A stretch of DNA of 64,000 nucleotides from Sporosarcina sp. (GCF_029257255.1 NZ_JARICI010000018.1:35960-99959); one strand, 5' to 3'. Shown: positions 35,558 to 45,551, counted from the first letter of the stretch. Notes: a model not told the origin generated them from the sequence alone. Numbers and translations: made by a program.

Positions 35558-36004
35558 TTGAAAGAGCAGCTTCAAGAAGCAGTGGAATTATTTGAGGAAG
35601 TTATTATTTACGGTACAGAGCATGTCGTCAAGAACCTTGACGTACCTATATGGAAAGAGTATTCGCCGGAGCAAATACAAGTCCTGAAGATTCTATCAAC
35701 CTATGGGGATCTATCCAGCGGCAAGCTTGCGGAAATACAAGGTGTACATAAAAGTGCGATTTCTACAAGGCTGAAAAAATTGGTCGAGAAGGAACTGGTT
35801 CAATCGGAGAAAGATCCGAATGACCAGCGCAGCAATCGTATTTCATTGACGGCAAAAGGAAAAGAAGTGCTGTCAATTTCAAATGAAGCGGTCTATGAAA
35901 ATGTTGAAAAGATTTTCAAAGACCGTATTGATGAGCAGGAACTAGAACAATTTATCGAGACATTCCGTAAGCTCAAAACGATTTTATTAATGAAGGAGAT
36001 GTAA
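35558..36004 (+). CDS. MarR-family regulator (YdgG-like)
   Basis: A 148-aa winged-helix regulator (LSSGKLAEIQGVHKSAISTRLKKLVEKELVQSEKDPNDQRSNRISLTAKG), with the recognition helix and the basic wing visible. TTG start with the ribosome site embedded in a perfect inverted repeat, which suggests autoregulation. Three bases separate it from the MMPL exporter gene. The pair matches B. subtilis ydgG-ydgH in order and size. It presumably represses the efflux gene until an inducing compound binds. Confidence 0.9.
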   Translation: MKEQLQEAVELFEEVIIYGTEHVVKNLDVPIWKEYSPEQIQVLKILSTYGDLSSGKLAEIQGVHKSAISTRLKKLVEKELVQSEKDPNDQRSNRISLTAKGKEVLSISNEAVYENVEKIFKDRIDEQELEQFIETFRKLKTILLMKEM

Positions 36005-36007
36005 CGT

Positions 36008-38653
36008 TTGAAAACCGTCTTAAAATTGAAATGGCCGATTGCGATTGGTCTCGTCCTATTAACAGTTGTCCTATTCCTGCTTGCTCCAGATCTGGCGAAG
36101 CAGGCAGAGGATGCCGGATCGTTCCAGCTTCTGGATTCGGCAGACTCACAGAAAGCGGCGGAAATGCTGGAGAAAGCAGGAGAAGCGGAAGAGACGATCT
36201 CGCTCGTGTATCCACTTGAAAAGGCGGCAGATAAAGCGAAGAAGAAAGAAATCTCCGCCACTGCCAAAGAAATTAAAGAACTCAGCAAGATCGTAACGGA
36301 TGTACTCGATCCGTTTGAAAGTGAAGAGTTAGAAACTCAGCTTGTGTCTGAAGATAAGAAGACAGTCTTGCTGCCGATTACTGTCGACGGAACACAAGAA
36401 GAAATTATACAACTGGCAAAGCAAATCAAAGAAGAAATATTGCCTACAGGTGAAAAAATCTACCTGACTGGCGAAGCAATCATTAATGATGACGTCAATG
36501 AAAGTGCGCAAGAGGGATTGAAAAAGACAGAAGTCATCACAGTCGTCTTGATCTTCGCTTTATTGTTGATCGTATTCCGTTCGATTGTTACACCGTTCGT
36601 TCCGTTAGTGGCGGTTGGGATTACGTATTTGCTCAGCCAGTCACTCGTAGCATTCTTCATAGACTGGTTCGGGTTCCCGGTATCCAACTATACGCAGATA
36701 TTCCTTGTGGCCATTTTATTCGGATTAGGTACGGATTACTGTATCTTGCTGTTAAGTCGTTATAAAGAAGAATTGCTTGAAGGACATGAAGTGGAAGAAG
36801 CGATTATCAATACGTATAAAACTGCCGGACGCACGCTGTTCATCAGTGCGCTTGCCGTTTTTATCGGATTCGCGGCTATAGGTTTTGCGGACTTCCCGAT
36901 CTTCAAGTCGGCAGTGGCGGTAGCTGTGGGTATTGCGGTATTAATGGTCATTCTCTACACGATTGTACCGTTATTAATGGCGTTGTTAAAAGACAAATTG
37001 TTCTGGCCGTCTAAAGGGGCCGCATCTCATAAAGATAGTAAATTGTGGATTGCATTCAGTAAAGTTTCTGTTATGCGCCCGCTCGTTTCGATGCTGATTG
37101 TAGCTGTGATTACGATTCCGTTGTTATTGACGTATGACAATGACCTATCATTCAATACAGTGGATGAAATCGACAGTAGCAAGGATTCCGTAAAAGGATT
37201 GAACCTCATTTCCGACGCATTTGGCGAGGGAGATTCATTGCCGGTTCAAGTGTTGCTGAAGAAAGATTTGCCGATTGTTAAAGAAGGCGACGTGACGTAT
37301 CTTGAAGCGATCGCACGTGATTTGGAAAAAGTGGAAGGTGTGAAGAGCGTCCGTACTGTGACACGTCCGACAGGTGAATTGCTTGAGGATCTTTATGTCG
37401 ACCATCAAATTGCTTTGATGGCTGAAGGACTGAATGAAGCGACTGACGGACTGGATGAAATCAATAAAGGTCTCGTCGGTGTTCAGGGTGGTCTGAATCA
37501 AATCACCGGACAGCTGCCGGCAGGATCTGCAGGCGGCGATGGATTGCGCCAAGCTGCGAACGGTATTAAGCAGATCAACGGCCAACTGACACAAATTGCG
37601 GGTGGACTTCAACAGGGAATGCCTGCCGCACAAGCAGCTGGCGGACTGAACGCACTCAGTGCTGAATTAAGTAAAGTAGGTAACGGCATTGCAGGCGCAG
37701 CTTCACAAATCGACCAAAGCGGTTCGCAGATTGGCGCACTCAGCGGAGGTCTGAAGGAATTGTCCGGCGGAGTGAAAGCTGCTAATGAAGGTCTGAATGA
37801 AGTAGGTAAAGGCTTGAAAGAGTTGTCCGACATGCTGAATGATATGGGTGATACGAAAAGCGTACGCGATACGGGATTATTTATCCCTGCAGGCACGCTG
37901 GACAATAAAGAATTTAAACCAGTGATTGATCGTTATACATTTGACGATGAAACAGGGATTCTGATGGAAGTGATTCTAACAGAGAATCCGTATTCGCGTG
38001 ATGCGATTTCTACGGTACATGATATTAAAGATACGGTAAAACGATCGGTAATCGATACGCCGTTTGAAGATGCGGAACTCGCATTCAACGGTATTTCAAG
38101 TATGAACTCAGATTTACATGATATTTCATCGGCTGATTTTACACGAACTGTAACAATCATGCTTGTTGGTTTATTCATCGTATTGTTCATCTTATTCCGT
38201 TCGGCTATCATGCCACTTTATATGATTGGTTCGCTGCTGTTGACATATTACACAGCCATTTCAATTACAGAGCTGATTTTCGTCAATGGGCTTGGCTATG
38301 ACGGTATCAGCTGGGCGGTTCCATTCTTTGGTTTCATCATGCTGATTGCACTCGGGGTAGATTATTCGATCTTCCTGCTGGACCGGTTCCGCGAAGAGAG
38401 CATCAGTGGTCTGAAAGTGAAGGAAGCGCTGATGCGTTCAATGGCGAAGATGGGTACGGTCATTATTACAGCGGCAGTCATTTTGGCCGGTACGTTTGGG
38501 GCTATGATGCCTTCGGGTGTATTGAGTCTAGTGCAGATTGCGACAATTGTTATTTCGGGATTACTGCTGTACGGTTTGATTATCTTGCCGCTGTTGATTC
38601 CGGCGATTACGATTTCATTCGGCAAGGGTGTTTGGTGGCCGTTCAGAGGGTAA
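36008..38653 (+). CDS. MMPL/RND-family exporter (YdgH-like)
   Basis: An 881-aa membrane transporter in two similar halves, each with an extracellular domain after helix 1 and a block of five to six helices (SNYTQIFLVAILFGLGTDYCILLLSRYKEE; AVPFFGFIMLIALGVDYSIFLLDRFREE). The GxxxDY proton-relay motif is present in both. The second extracellular domain (residues ~475-620) is glycine/leucine-rich with repeated GLxE(I/L)xxGL units, typical for this family. Proton-driven export of lipids or drugs is likely. TTG start behind GAAGGAG, co-transcribed with its MarR regulator. Confidence 0.92.
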   Translation: MKTVLKLKWPIAIGLVLLTVVLFLLAPDLAKQAEDAGSFQLLDSADSQKAAEMLEKAGEAEETISLVYPLEKAADKAKKKEISATAKEIKELSKIVTDVLDPFESEELETQLVSEDKKTVLLPITVDGTQEEIIQLAKQIKEEILPTGEKIYLTGEAIINDDVNESAQEGLKKTEVITVVLIFALLLIVFRSIVTPFVPLVAVGITYLLSQSLVAFFIDWFGFPVSNYTQIFLVAILFGLGTDYCILLLSRYKEELLEGHEVEEAIINTYKTAGRTLFISALAVFIGFAAIGFADFPIFKSAVAVAVGIAVLMVILYTIVPLLMALLKDKLFWPSKGAASHKDSKLWIAFSKVSVMRPLVSMLIVAVITIPLLLTYDNDLSFNTVDEIDSSKDSVKGLNLISDAFGEGDSLPVQVLLKKDLPIVKEGDVTYLEAIARDLEKVEGVKSVRTVTRPTGELLEDLYVDHQIALMAEGLNEATDGLDEINKGLVGVQGGLNQITGQLPAGSAGGDGLRQAANGIKQINGQLTQIAGGLQQGMPAAQAAGGLNALSAELSKVGNGIAGAASQIDQSGSQIGALSGGLKELSGGVKAANEGLNEVGKGLKELSDMLNDMGDTKSVRDTGLFIPAGTLDNKEFKPVIDRYTFDDETGILMEVILTENPYSRDAISTVHDIKDTVKRSVIDTPFEDAELAFNGISSMNSDLHDISSADFTRTVTIMLVGLFIVLFILFRSAIMPLYMIGSLLLTYYTAISITELIFVNGLGYDGISWAVPFFGFIMLIALGVDYSIFLLDRFREESISGLKVKEALMRSMAKMGTVIITAAVILAGTFGAMMPSGVLSLVQIATIVISGLLLYGLIILPLLIPAITISFGKGVWWPFRG

Positions 38654-38667
38654 CATCATTAATAAAC

Positions 38668-38699
38668 AAGGCCGTCCGGAGAGATTCCCGGACGGCCTT
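38668..38699. terminator. Terminator between the MMPL and Ku genes
   Basis: AAGGCCGTCCGG and CCGGACGGCCTT are perfect 12-base arms with an eight-base loop, followed by ATTGTT. Convergent genes flank it, so it may act both ways. Confidence 0.8.
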
Positions 38700-38703
38700 A
38701 TTG

Positions 38704-39525
38704 TTATGCTCTTTTCTTTGCAGCGGCTCTTTTTCGCGGAGCCGGTTTTTTCTGAGTTCTGTCCAGGGATGCCTGCAAAGCCGTCATCAAATCTGTGACA
38801 TTTGAAGGGGCTGTCCGTTTTTCGCTTGCGGAAACGGTGTCGTTCCCAGATTTTTTTGCTTCGATGAGTTCCATTAAGGCGTTTCGGTAATCATCTGTGT
38901 ATTTAGTGGGTTCAAAAGTCGTTGTCAGTTGATCTACCAGTAATAAAGCCGTATCCAGTTCTTTTTTTACGACCAGATCTTCGCCAGGGATATTCGGGAC
39001 GTCCTGGATACTTCGAACTTCGTCAGGAAAGTGAATCGTTTCCATTAACAGCGAGTCTTGATAGACACGAACGACCGCCAACTGTTCTTTGGAACGGATG
39101 ATAATTTTAGCGACTCCAATCTTGCCGGATTCTTGCAGCGCTTTTCTAAGGAGAGCGTAGGCTTTTCCTCCATTGGCATCAGGCGCTATAAAATAGCTTT
39201 TCTCAAAATAAATAGGATCAATTTCTTCCAACTTCACGAAGTCTACGATTTCCACTGCTTTATCTTCATTTTCTTTCTTTAGTTTTTCAAGATCATCTGC
39301 ATCTAAAACGACAAATTTGTTTTTTGAGTATTCATAGGCTTTTACCAGTTCTTCACCATCTACTTCTTTATCGCAGATTGGACACACTTTTTTATAGTTA
39401 ATAGGAGAGTTACATTCTTTGTGTAATTGACGCAGTTTGATGTCGTTATTATCTGTGGCAGCATGGAGTTTGATTGGGATATTTACCAGTCCAAAGCTGA
39501 TGCTGCCTTTCCAGACGGTATGCAT
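38704..39525 (-). CDS. ku: Non-homologous end-joining protein Ku
   Basis: A 273-aa bacterial Ku homologue (MHTVWKGSISFGLVNIPIKL; HKECNSPINYKKVCPICDKEV; ESYF-type core). It binds double-strand DNA ends and recruits LigD. The C-terminal ~20 residues are lysine/arginine/alanine-rich, as in spore-formers. I start at 39525 because AAGGAGG lies eight bases upstream; six further in-frame codons precede it. Divergent from the broken ligD gene. In B. subtilis the ykoV-ykoU pair acts in spore DNA repair. Confidence 0.95.
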   Translation of the reverse strand: MHTVWKGSISFGLVNIPIKLHAATDNNDIKLRQLHKECNSPINYKKVCPICDKEVDGEELVKAYEYSKNKFVVLDADDLEKLKKENEDKAVEIVDFVKLEEIDPIYFEKSYFIAPDANGGKAYALLRKALQESGKIGVAKIIIRSKEQLAVVRVYQDSLLMETIHFPDEVRSIQDVPNIPGEDLVVKKELDTALLLVDQLTTTFEPTKYTDDYRNALMELIEAKKSGNDTVSASEKRTAPSNVTDLMTALQASLDRTQKKPAPRKRAAAKKRA

Positions 39526-39613
39526 GGCGCGAACCTCCTTCAAAATAATTCTTTGAGGGTAGTATGGAAATTTACGTTCATCCTATACATATATCAAAAA
39601 GGAGTGAGCAACT

Positions 39614-41454
39614 TTGAAACCGATGTTACTGACGGAAATAACCGAATTACCCGAGGGCAGCGATTGGTTGTATGAAGTTAAATACGATGGATTTCGGTGT
39701 CTACTTCATTGGACGGAGACAGAAATTCTTATATATAGCCGGAATGAACGAATTCTGAATGATCGTTTTCCTGAAATCATGGAGTTTTGTGAATCCATTC
39801 GCGAAAACGTTTCTCCACATTTGCCTTTGCTTTTGGATGGAGAGATTGTTCATTTGCTGAATGATACAGAAGTGAATTTCGCATAGTACAAACGAGAGGA
39901 CGAATGCGTAATTTAGAAGTCATTCAGCAGCATGTACAATCATTTCCTTGTAATTATATTGTGTTTGATTTACTGAAGCATGCAGGAAAAAAGTTGACGG
40001 AGAAAACATATGAACAGCGTAAAAAGGAGCTGAACAAGCTTTTTGCACAGCAGCGATTGCCTGTGGAAGTGAAATACAGGCATCCGGCTAAGATACAGGC
40101 GATCCTCGTGTTTGACGAGGCGGATGAATGTTGGGATCAGGTTTTATTGGCAGGCGGAGAAGGGGTGATTGCGAAAAAAAGAACGAGTAAATGGTTGGAA
40201 GGCAAGCGGACAGACCAATGGATGAAGTACAAAAATTGGCGAAGAATTCATGTGGTTCTTACTTCGTTTGATAAGCAGAATGGTTTTTTTACCGGTGCTG
40301 TATATCGAGAAGAGCAGTTGATGGAAGTGGTCACGTTTCGTCATGGTTTATCGGAGGAAGAAGAGGATACTCTTCAAAGCTTTTTTTATTCCAATGGAAA
40401 ACGAACAGGCGAAAGTACTCAATGGGGAATGGAGCCTTCTATTTGTGTGGTGATCAAATGCATTGATTTTGATGGAAAGCATCTAAGAGAACCTCGTTTC
40501 GAGTCGTTTGCTTTTGATGTGCAACCTGTAGATTGTACTTGGCAGCGAATGTATCGTGAGCTCTATCAGTCTCCGCTGGAAAAAGTTGAAGTGACTCACC
40601 CGGAAAAATTGCTATGGAAGCACCCTGAAATCACAAAAAACGATTATGTAGTGTATCTCCAGCGGGCCGCGCCTTATCTACTTCCTTTTTTACGCGACCG
40701 GTTGCTGACGGTCATTCGTTTTCCGCATGGAACGGTATCAGATGAGCGTTTCTTTCAAAAGAACGCACCAGATTACACTCCGTCATTTGTACAGATAGTT
40801 CAGAACGACGAAATAGATTATATTGTGTGCAATAATATCGAAACGTTGCTGTGGCTGGGTAATCAGCTTGCGTTGGAATTTCATATCCCGTTCCAGACAG
40901 TCCAGACTGAGTACCCAACAGAAATTGTTTTTGATTTAGATCCGCCTTCTGTTGAATACTTTTCATTGGCAGTGGAAGCGGCAGTGCGGATGAAAGCAAT
41001 ATTTGATCAATTTCAATTACGTGCATTTGTCAAAACGTCGGGAAATAAGGGGCTCCAGCTATACATTCCATTACCGTACGATCAGTTCAGTTATGACGAT
41101 ACCCGTGTGTTTACAAAGTTTATTTGTGATTTTCTATGTGAACAAGAGCCTCAGTGGTTCACAACGGAGCGGATGAAGAAAAACAGAGGAAAGAAATTGT
41201 ATTTAGATTATGTACAGCATCACGAAGGTAAAACGATAATCGCCCCTTATTCACCAAGAGGAAATCAAGACGCATTAGTTGCGACCCCGCTTCATTGGGA
41301 TGAAGTCAATCAGTCATTAAAGCCAAGCCTGTTTTCAATCAACTCTGTTTTAGAACGATTAGAAACAACCGGTGATTTGTTCAGGAATTTTAGAGAGGAA
41401 GGAGAGCGGCAGCCATTTCGTGAGGTATTACAAAAATTAAAGGGGTTGATGTGA
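39614..41454 (+). pseudogene. ligD: Bacterial NHEJ ligase-polymerase LigD, split by a one-base frameshift
   Basis: The first frame (39614-39886, 90 aa, TTG start behind AAAAAGGAG) holds the ligase catalytic lysine K23 in YEVKYDGF and stops at TAG after EVNFA. The second frame (open across 39889-41454) continues VQTRGRMRNL and carries the rest of the ligase domain (GGEGVIAKKRTSKW, WMKYKN) and the C-terminal polymerase domain (HPEKLLWK, FDLDPP, KTSGNKGLQLYIP). Restoring one base near 39883 gives FA-I-VQTRGRM and a total of about 611 aa, the length I recall for B. subtilis LigD. An ATG at 39904 could allow separate translation of a 516-aa piece. Real mutation, sequencing error and programmed shifting cannot be distinguished from here. 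Confidence 0.9.
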
Positions 41455-41479
41455 GCTACTCGCTTGGCTCATCACAGGT

Positions 41480-41513
41480 CCTTCGGAAAGCGTACTGTCT
41501 GAAGCGCAAATCC
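41480..41513. repeat. Degenerate intergenic element, copy b (right end only)
   Basis: CGGAAAGCGTACTGTCTGAA and following bases match the right part of copy a (25085-25114) with few differences. It lies about 25 bp after the LigD stop. Confidence 0.5.
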
Positions 41514-41691
41514 CAAAATGCTTAGTACACTGTCAAGGAAATATTTTAGTAAAGATCTATAGTAATTTATATATTGTTAAAAATCTGTCTTGATATAATT
41601 TTCAAACTATTATATACTGAATTCACGATTTATCTGACTGTTTGTCAGTCACATAAACTTATAGAACAGAAGACGAGAAAGAAGGGGTTCT

Positions 41692-43119
41692 ATGCTTACA
41701 TTTTTATCATCCATCGTCTTGCTAATCGTAGGGTATTTAGTATATTCAAAAGTGGTTGAACGCGTTTTCGTTATTGACGATTCACGAAAAACACCTGCCT
41801 ATACGAAAGCAGATGGTATGGATTACGTACCGATGAGCTGGTGGAGAGGCTGGCTTATCCAATTATTGAATATCGCTGGATTAGGGCCGATTTTCGGAGC
41901 GATTGCTGGAGCGTTATATGGTCCAGTGGCGTTTATTTGGATCGTGTTCGGCAGTATTTTTGCCGGTGCAGTTCATGACTATTTTTCGGGAATGTTGTCT
42001 TTGAAGCACGGAGGTGCACAATTCCCTAAAATAGTGGGGGAATATTTAGGTGATATTGCCCGACGATTTATAAATGTGATTTCAGTAGTGCTGATGGTGC
42101 TAGTAGCGGCGGCTTTTACAGCAGGACCGGCACAGCTCATATCTTCCATCACGCCATTGACATTCATGGTCTCACTTATTCTGATTTTTGGATACTTTGT
42201 GTTAGCTGCTATTTTACCAATCAATAAAATTATCGGACGACTGTATCCGGTGTTTGGCATTGTGTTGATTATAATGGCTGTGGGGATTGGTGTCGCTTTA
42301 CTGTTCGGCCCAGAGAAAATACCGAATTTGACAATGCAGAACTTGCATCCTGGTGAATTACCGATTTGGCCACTCTTGATGGTGACCATTTCATGTGGAG
42401 CAATCTCCGGTTTCCATTGCACACAAAGCCCAATTGTTTCAAGAACAATGAAGAAGGAATCGGAAGGCCGTAAAGTTTTTTACGGTGCGATGATTGCAGA
42501 AGGGGTCATTGCAATGGTTTGGGCTGCGGCAGGAATGACGTTTTTCGGCAGCACGTCGGGCTTACAGGCTGCTTTGGCTGCAGGCGGTCCAGCTGGAGCG
42601 GTGAATGAAATTTCCAGTACACTGCTAGGTTCATTCGGCGGATTATTGGCTATATTGGGTGTCATTATTTTACCTATTACAACGGGCGATACGGCACTCC
42701 GTTCTGCAAGGATGATCTTCATGGAGGCCACATCGAAGTGGTGGGACCCGAATAAAAGGTGGGTCATTCTAGTTGTCACGCTGTTATTAGGTGTTCCCAT
42801 GTTTTACTTGTCAACAATTGATTATTCATTCTTATGGCGCTATGTGGGCGGTACTAATCAGTTAGTTGCCGCGGTTATGCTGTGGACAGCTACTTCTTAT
42901 TTACTGAGAGAAAACAAAGCCCATTGGATTGCAGGAATCCCTGCACTCTTTATGACTGCAGTCGTTGTTACGTATTGGATGTATGCACCAGAAGGCCTTC
43001 ACTTAGGTTACGGACTATCCGTAGGAACAGGAATTGTCGTCTCAGGAGGGATTGGCGTATTCTATGCATTGAAAGTCTTCCAAGCTAAACAGCAACGTAC
43101 ATTAGTAGATGTTGCATAA
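41692..43119 (+). CDS. cstA: CstA-family carbon starvation transporter
   Basis: A 475-aa membrane protein with about 12-14 helices; recognisable blocks are AGLGPIFGAIAGALYGPVAF, FGSIFAGAVHDYFSGMLSLKHGGAQFP, GFHCTQSPIVSRTM and TTGDTALRSARM. CstA proteins import peptides or pyruvate in starved cells. This is the short form of the family (E. coli CstA is about 700 aa). The ATG lies behind AAAGAAGGGG. Single gene with its own terminator. Confidence 0.93.
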   Translation: MLTFLSSIVLLIVGYLVYSKVVERVFVIDDSRKTPAYTKADGMDYVPMSWWRGWLIQLLNIAGLGPIFGAIAGALYGPVAFIWIVFGSIFAGAVHDYFSGMLSLKHGGAQFPKIVGEYLGDIARRFINVISVVLMVLVAAAFTAGPAQLISSITPLTFMVSLILIFGYFVLAAILPINKIIGRLYPVFGIVLIIMAVGIGVALLFGPEKIPNLTMQNLHPGELPIWPLLMVTISCGAISGFHCTQSPIVSRTMKKESEGRKVFYGAMIAEGVIAMVWAAAGMTFFGSTSGLQAALAAGGPAGAVNEISSTLLGSFGGLLAILGVIILPITTGDTALRSARMIFMEATSKWWDPNKRWVILVVTLLLGVPMFYLSTIDYSFLWRYVGGTNQLVAAVMLWTATSYLLRENKAHWIAGIPALFMTAVVVTYWMYAPEGLHLGYGLSVGTGIVVSGGIGVFYALKVFQAKQQRTLVDVA

Positions 43120-43128
43120 AATGAGAAG

Positions 43129-43159
43129 AGGGCTGACCGGAAATTTCGCGGGCAGCCCT
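43129..43159 (+). terminator. Terminator after cstA
   Basis: AGGGCTG and CAGCCCT with additional CCG/CGG pairing in the stem, followed by seven T residues. Confidence 0.85.
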
Positions 43160-43174
43160 TTTTTTATTGGGCGA

Positions 43175-43303
43175 TGCTCATATGATGGTCGCCAACGCTC
43201 ATACATTCTGTCAGCCGCTCATAGCCGCAGGAAATTCGCTCATACACACCTTTCAAATAATCATAACTTGTCAGCGCTCATACCCGCTATCAGCGCGCTC
43301 ATT
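43175..43303. repeat. Array of 8-bp cores at ~21-bp period (locus B)
   Basis: CGCTCATA-type cores at 43175, 43196, 43216, 43237, 43275 and 43296, with a degenerate copy at 43258. Spacings are 21, 20, 21, 21, 17 and 21 bp. The same core and period occur at locus A (21020-21153). The array starts 16 bp after the cstA terminator; no gene is supported in 43120-43400. Confidence 0.7.
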
Positions 43304-43400
43304 TTCACACTTATACTCAGGTTTTCTTCGCCAAGCTGTATGTTTTCTATCATTCTATATGGGGTATCTATATGGAAAAAGAACAGGCGGGGGATAGCGG

Positions 43401-44606
43401 ATGAAGAAACTGTATACAGGGTCTTTATATTGGGAAACGACGTTTGAAAGAGAATTACTTGGTTCTGGTTCCAGTGAGAGTGAAGATATATATGATGTGA
43501 TAATTATAGGCGGCGGAATGTCCGGCGCACTTTGTTCGTATGTGCTGTCACAGGAAAACTATTCAATTTTGTTGCTCGAGCAGAATGAAATCGGCTCGGG
43601 AAGCACTGCGGCGAACACTGGTTTACTGCAATTTTCCAATGATATTATGCTGCATGAATTAATAGAGCAGATTGGGGAAAAACAGGCAGTGGAGTTTTAT
43701 TATTCATGCAAACGGGCACTCCAGCAGCTGAAGAAAGTGGCGGATGATGCACCGTTTGATGTTCAATTTCATACGCGGGACAGTTTGTATTATGCCAGTA
43801 CGGAAGAAGACGTGCCGAAGTTGCGAAGAGAGTATGAGGCATTAAAGAAGCATGATTTTCCCGTAGAGTTTTGGGAGCGTGAAGATATTGAAACGCACTT
43901 TCCTTTTTCAAAGCCTGCCGCGATTGTGACGGCAGGTGATGCGGAAGTCAATCCACTTCGTTTATGTGCGGGGGCTATTCACTATGCCGTTGAAAATGGT
44001 ATGGATGTTCTTGAACATGTGGAAGTTTTAGAGATTCGAGAAGCGGAGCGCTACACTGTGGTCAGAACAACTGATGGAGATTTTCGGGCGCGGAACGTTG
44101 TCGTCACAACGGGTTATTCGCCGGCACCCGAAGCGACTATTGCCCAAAAAGAGTTGAAAGTTACATATGCTGCGGCTACACAGCCTTTTGAAGATCTTTC
44201 TTTCTGGCACAACCGTATGTTGATTTGGGAAACCGAGCGGCCGTATTTATATATGCGTTTGACAGATGATCAGCGGATTGTGGCGGGCGGGCTTGATCAG
44301 GATACGGATCACCTGTCGAAAACTGAAGAGGAAGTCGTGAATAAATTTGCAGAACTGAAACAGGAATTAGAGAAACTCTTCCCTGATCAAGCTATTCAGT
44401 TAGATTATGAGTGGACCGCATTGTTCGGAGAATCGACAGATGAGTTGCCTGTCATCGGACGTCATCCCGAAGAGCCGCATGTGTATTATCTAATTGGATT
44501 AGGAGGTAACGGAACCGTATATAGCATGCTCGGTGCCCATTTGATTCGCGATGAAATGAAAGGGAAACTAAACCCCAATGAGACAATAGTAGAATTGGAG
44601 CGATAA
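43401..44606 (+). CDS. FAD-dependent oxidoreductase (DAO family)
   Basis: A 401-aa soluble flavoprotein of the D-amino-acid-oxidase/glycine-oxidase superfamily. The FAD dinucleotide motif is DVIIIGGGMSGALCSYVLS near residue 32; further family features are GSGSTAANTGLLQF and the C-terminal PVIGRHPEEPHVYYLIGLGGNGTVYSMLGAHL. It likely oxidises an amine or amino acid, with unknown substrate. ATG behind GGCGGGGGAT. It is preceded by repeat array B and followed by a strong terminator, so transcribed alone. Confidence 0.88.
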   Translation: MKKLYTGSLYWETTFERELLGSGSSESEDIYDVIIIGGGMSGALCSYVLSQENYSILLLEQNEIGSGSTAANTGLLQFSNDIMLHELIEQIGEKQAVEFYYSCKRALQQLKKVADDAPFDVQFHTRDSLYYASTEEDVPKLRREYEALKKHDFPVEFWEREDIETHFPFSKPAAIVTAGDAEVNPLRLCAGAIHYAVENGMDVLEHVEVLEIREAERYTVVRTTDGDFRARNVVVTTGYSPAPEATIAQKELKVTYAAATQPFEDLSFWHNRMLIWETERPYLYMRLTDDQRIVAGGLDQDTDHLSKTEEEVVNKFAELKQELEKLFPDQAIQLDYEWTALFGESTDELPVIGRHPEEPHVYYLIGLGGNGTVYSMLGAHLIRDEMKGKLNPNETIVELER

Positions 44607-44651
44607 AAACAGCGGGCCATGATGAGTTTGATCATCATGGCCTGCTGTTTT
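44607..44651. terminator. Terminator between the oxidoreductase and lipid kinase genes
   Basis: AAACAGCGGGCCATGATGA pairs with TCATCATGGCCTGCTGTTT around a short loop, ending in TTTT; both convergent genes end next to it. Confidence 0.8.
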
Positions 44652-44654
44652 CAC

Positions 44655-45551
44655 TTAGTTATTCGCATAAATCATCCGTATATGCCCCGGTAGAATCTTG
44701 ATATGCTGAATGTGGTCGTCATAGATTTCGCCGTCCATGTCGATTTTTTTATTTGTGGGCTGTACAATCTCCAGTTCATCCGTTTGAAAATACTCAAGCT
44801 GATCGAGCTGATTACTATCTGTAGCTGGATTTTGAAGTTTAAACAGTTCGCGTAGTGAAGAAAAGTTTGAGTCGCGCACAAGCAAGACATCCAGTTTTCC
44901 ATCCATTGGAGAAAGTGATGAAATCGGCAGTTCAGTTGTGCCGATGAAGCGACCATTTAATACGAAGAGTAATATGGTTTCACCTTCAATTAACTCGCCG
45001 TTAACTGAAATTTTATAGGTGAAAGATTCAGCCTGATTGATGGTGCGCAATGTGCTGAGAAAATAACTAATCGGACCTAATTTAGCTTTTTCGCCGTCAT
45101 TGATGTTCTCAGACGTCTCGGTAACGAGTCCGATTCCCCAAAAATTCATGAAGTACCGGTCGTCCATCCTGCCGACGTCGGTATCGAAAATAGTACCATT
45201 CATCAGAGATTCTGCTGCCCCCCGCAGATCTTGCGGCAGGCCCAGTGTTCTGCTGAAATCATTCGAAGTTCCACCCGGCAATATCGCGACGATTGGTCTG
45301 ACTGGAAGGGGAGCGATGCTGTTGAGACAAGTATGCACCGTGCCGTCACCACCTAGAATGATCAGCAGATCCACTTGATTACTATAATGAACGCAAGCTT
45401 TCTGCAGCTCTTCTTTAGATTTCGTATTCATCAATATCAGCTCATCCACAGCCTGCGTAAGCACCGGGAGCGTGTCAGCCAGTTTTTTCTCGCTATCAGC
45501 ATCGCCTGCACTGCGGTTATACACAAAAAGCGCACGATTGAAATGAAGCAT
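44655..45551 (-). CDS. Diacylglycerol kinase-family lipid kinase (YtlR/YegS-like)
   Basis: A 298-aa cytoplasmic kinase of the DAGK catalytic family: ALFVYNRSAGD at the start, the nucleotide loop ILGGDGTVHTCLN near residue 66, and PGGTSNDFSRTLGLP near 92, followed by the C-terminal beta-sandwich (MNFWGIGLVTETSENIN; MDGEIYDD). It would phosphorylate a lipid or sphingosine-like substrate. The B. subtilis relatives are DgkB and YtlR; this divergent form fits YtlR better. GGAAGTGTAG precedes the ATG. Confidence 0.88.
   Translation of the reverse strand: MLHFNRALFVYNRSAGDADSEKKLADTLPVLTQAVDELILMNTKSKEELQKACVHYSNQVDLLIILGGDGTVHTCLNSIAPLPVRPIVAILPGGTSNDFSRTLGLPQDLRGAAESLMNGTIFDTDVGRMDDRYFMNFWGIGLVTETSENINDGEKAKLGPISYFLSTLRTINQAESFTYKISVNGELIEGETILLFVLNGRFIGTTELPISSLSPMDGKLDVLLVRDSNFSSLRELFKLQNPATDSNQLDQLEYFQTDELEIVQPTNKKIDMDGEIYDDHIQHIKILPGHIRMIYANN

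Noticed and set aside
43401..44606. The FAD oxidoreductase as part of the catabolic cluster at 21-29 kb
   Set aside because: It lies 14 kb away with its own terminator; only a general similarity to amine-oxidising enzymes would link them.
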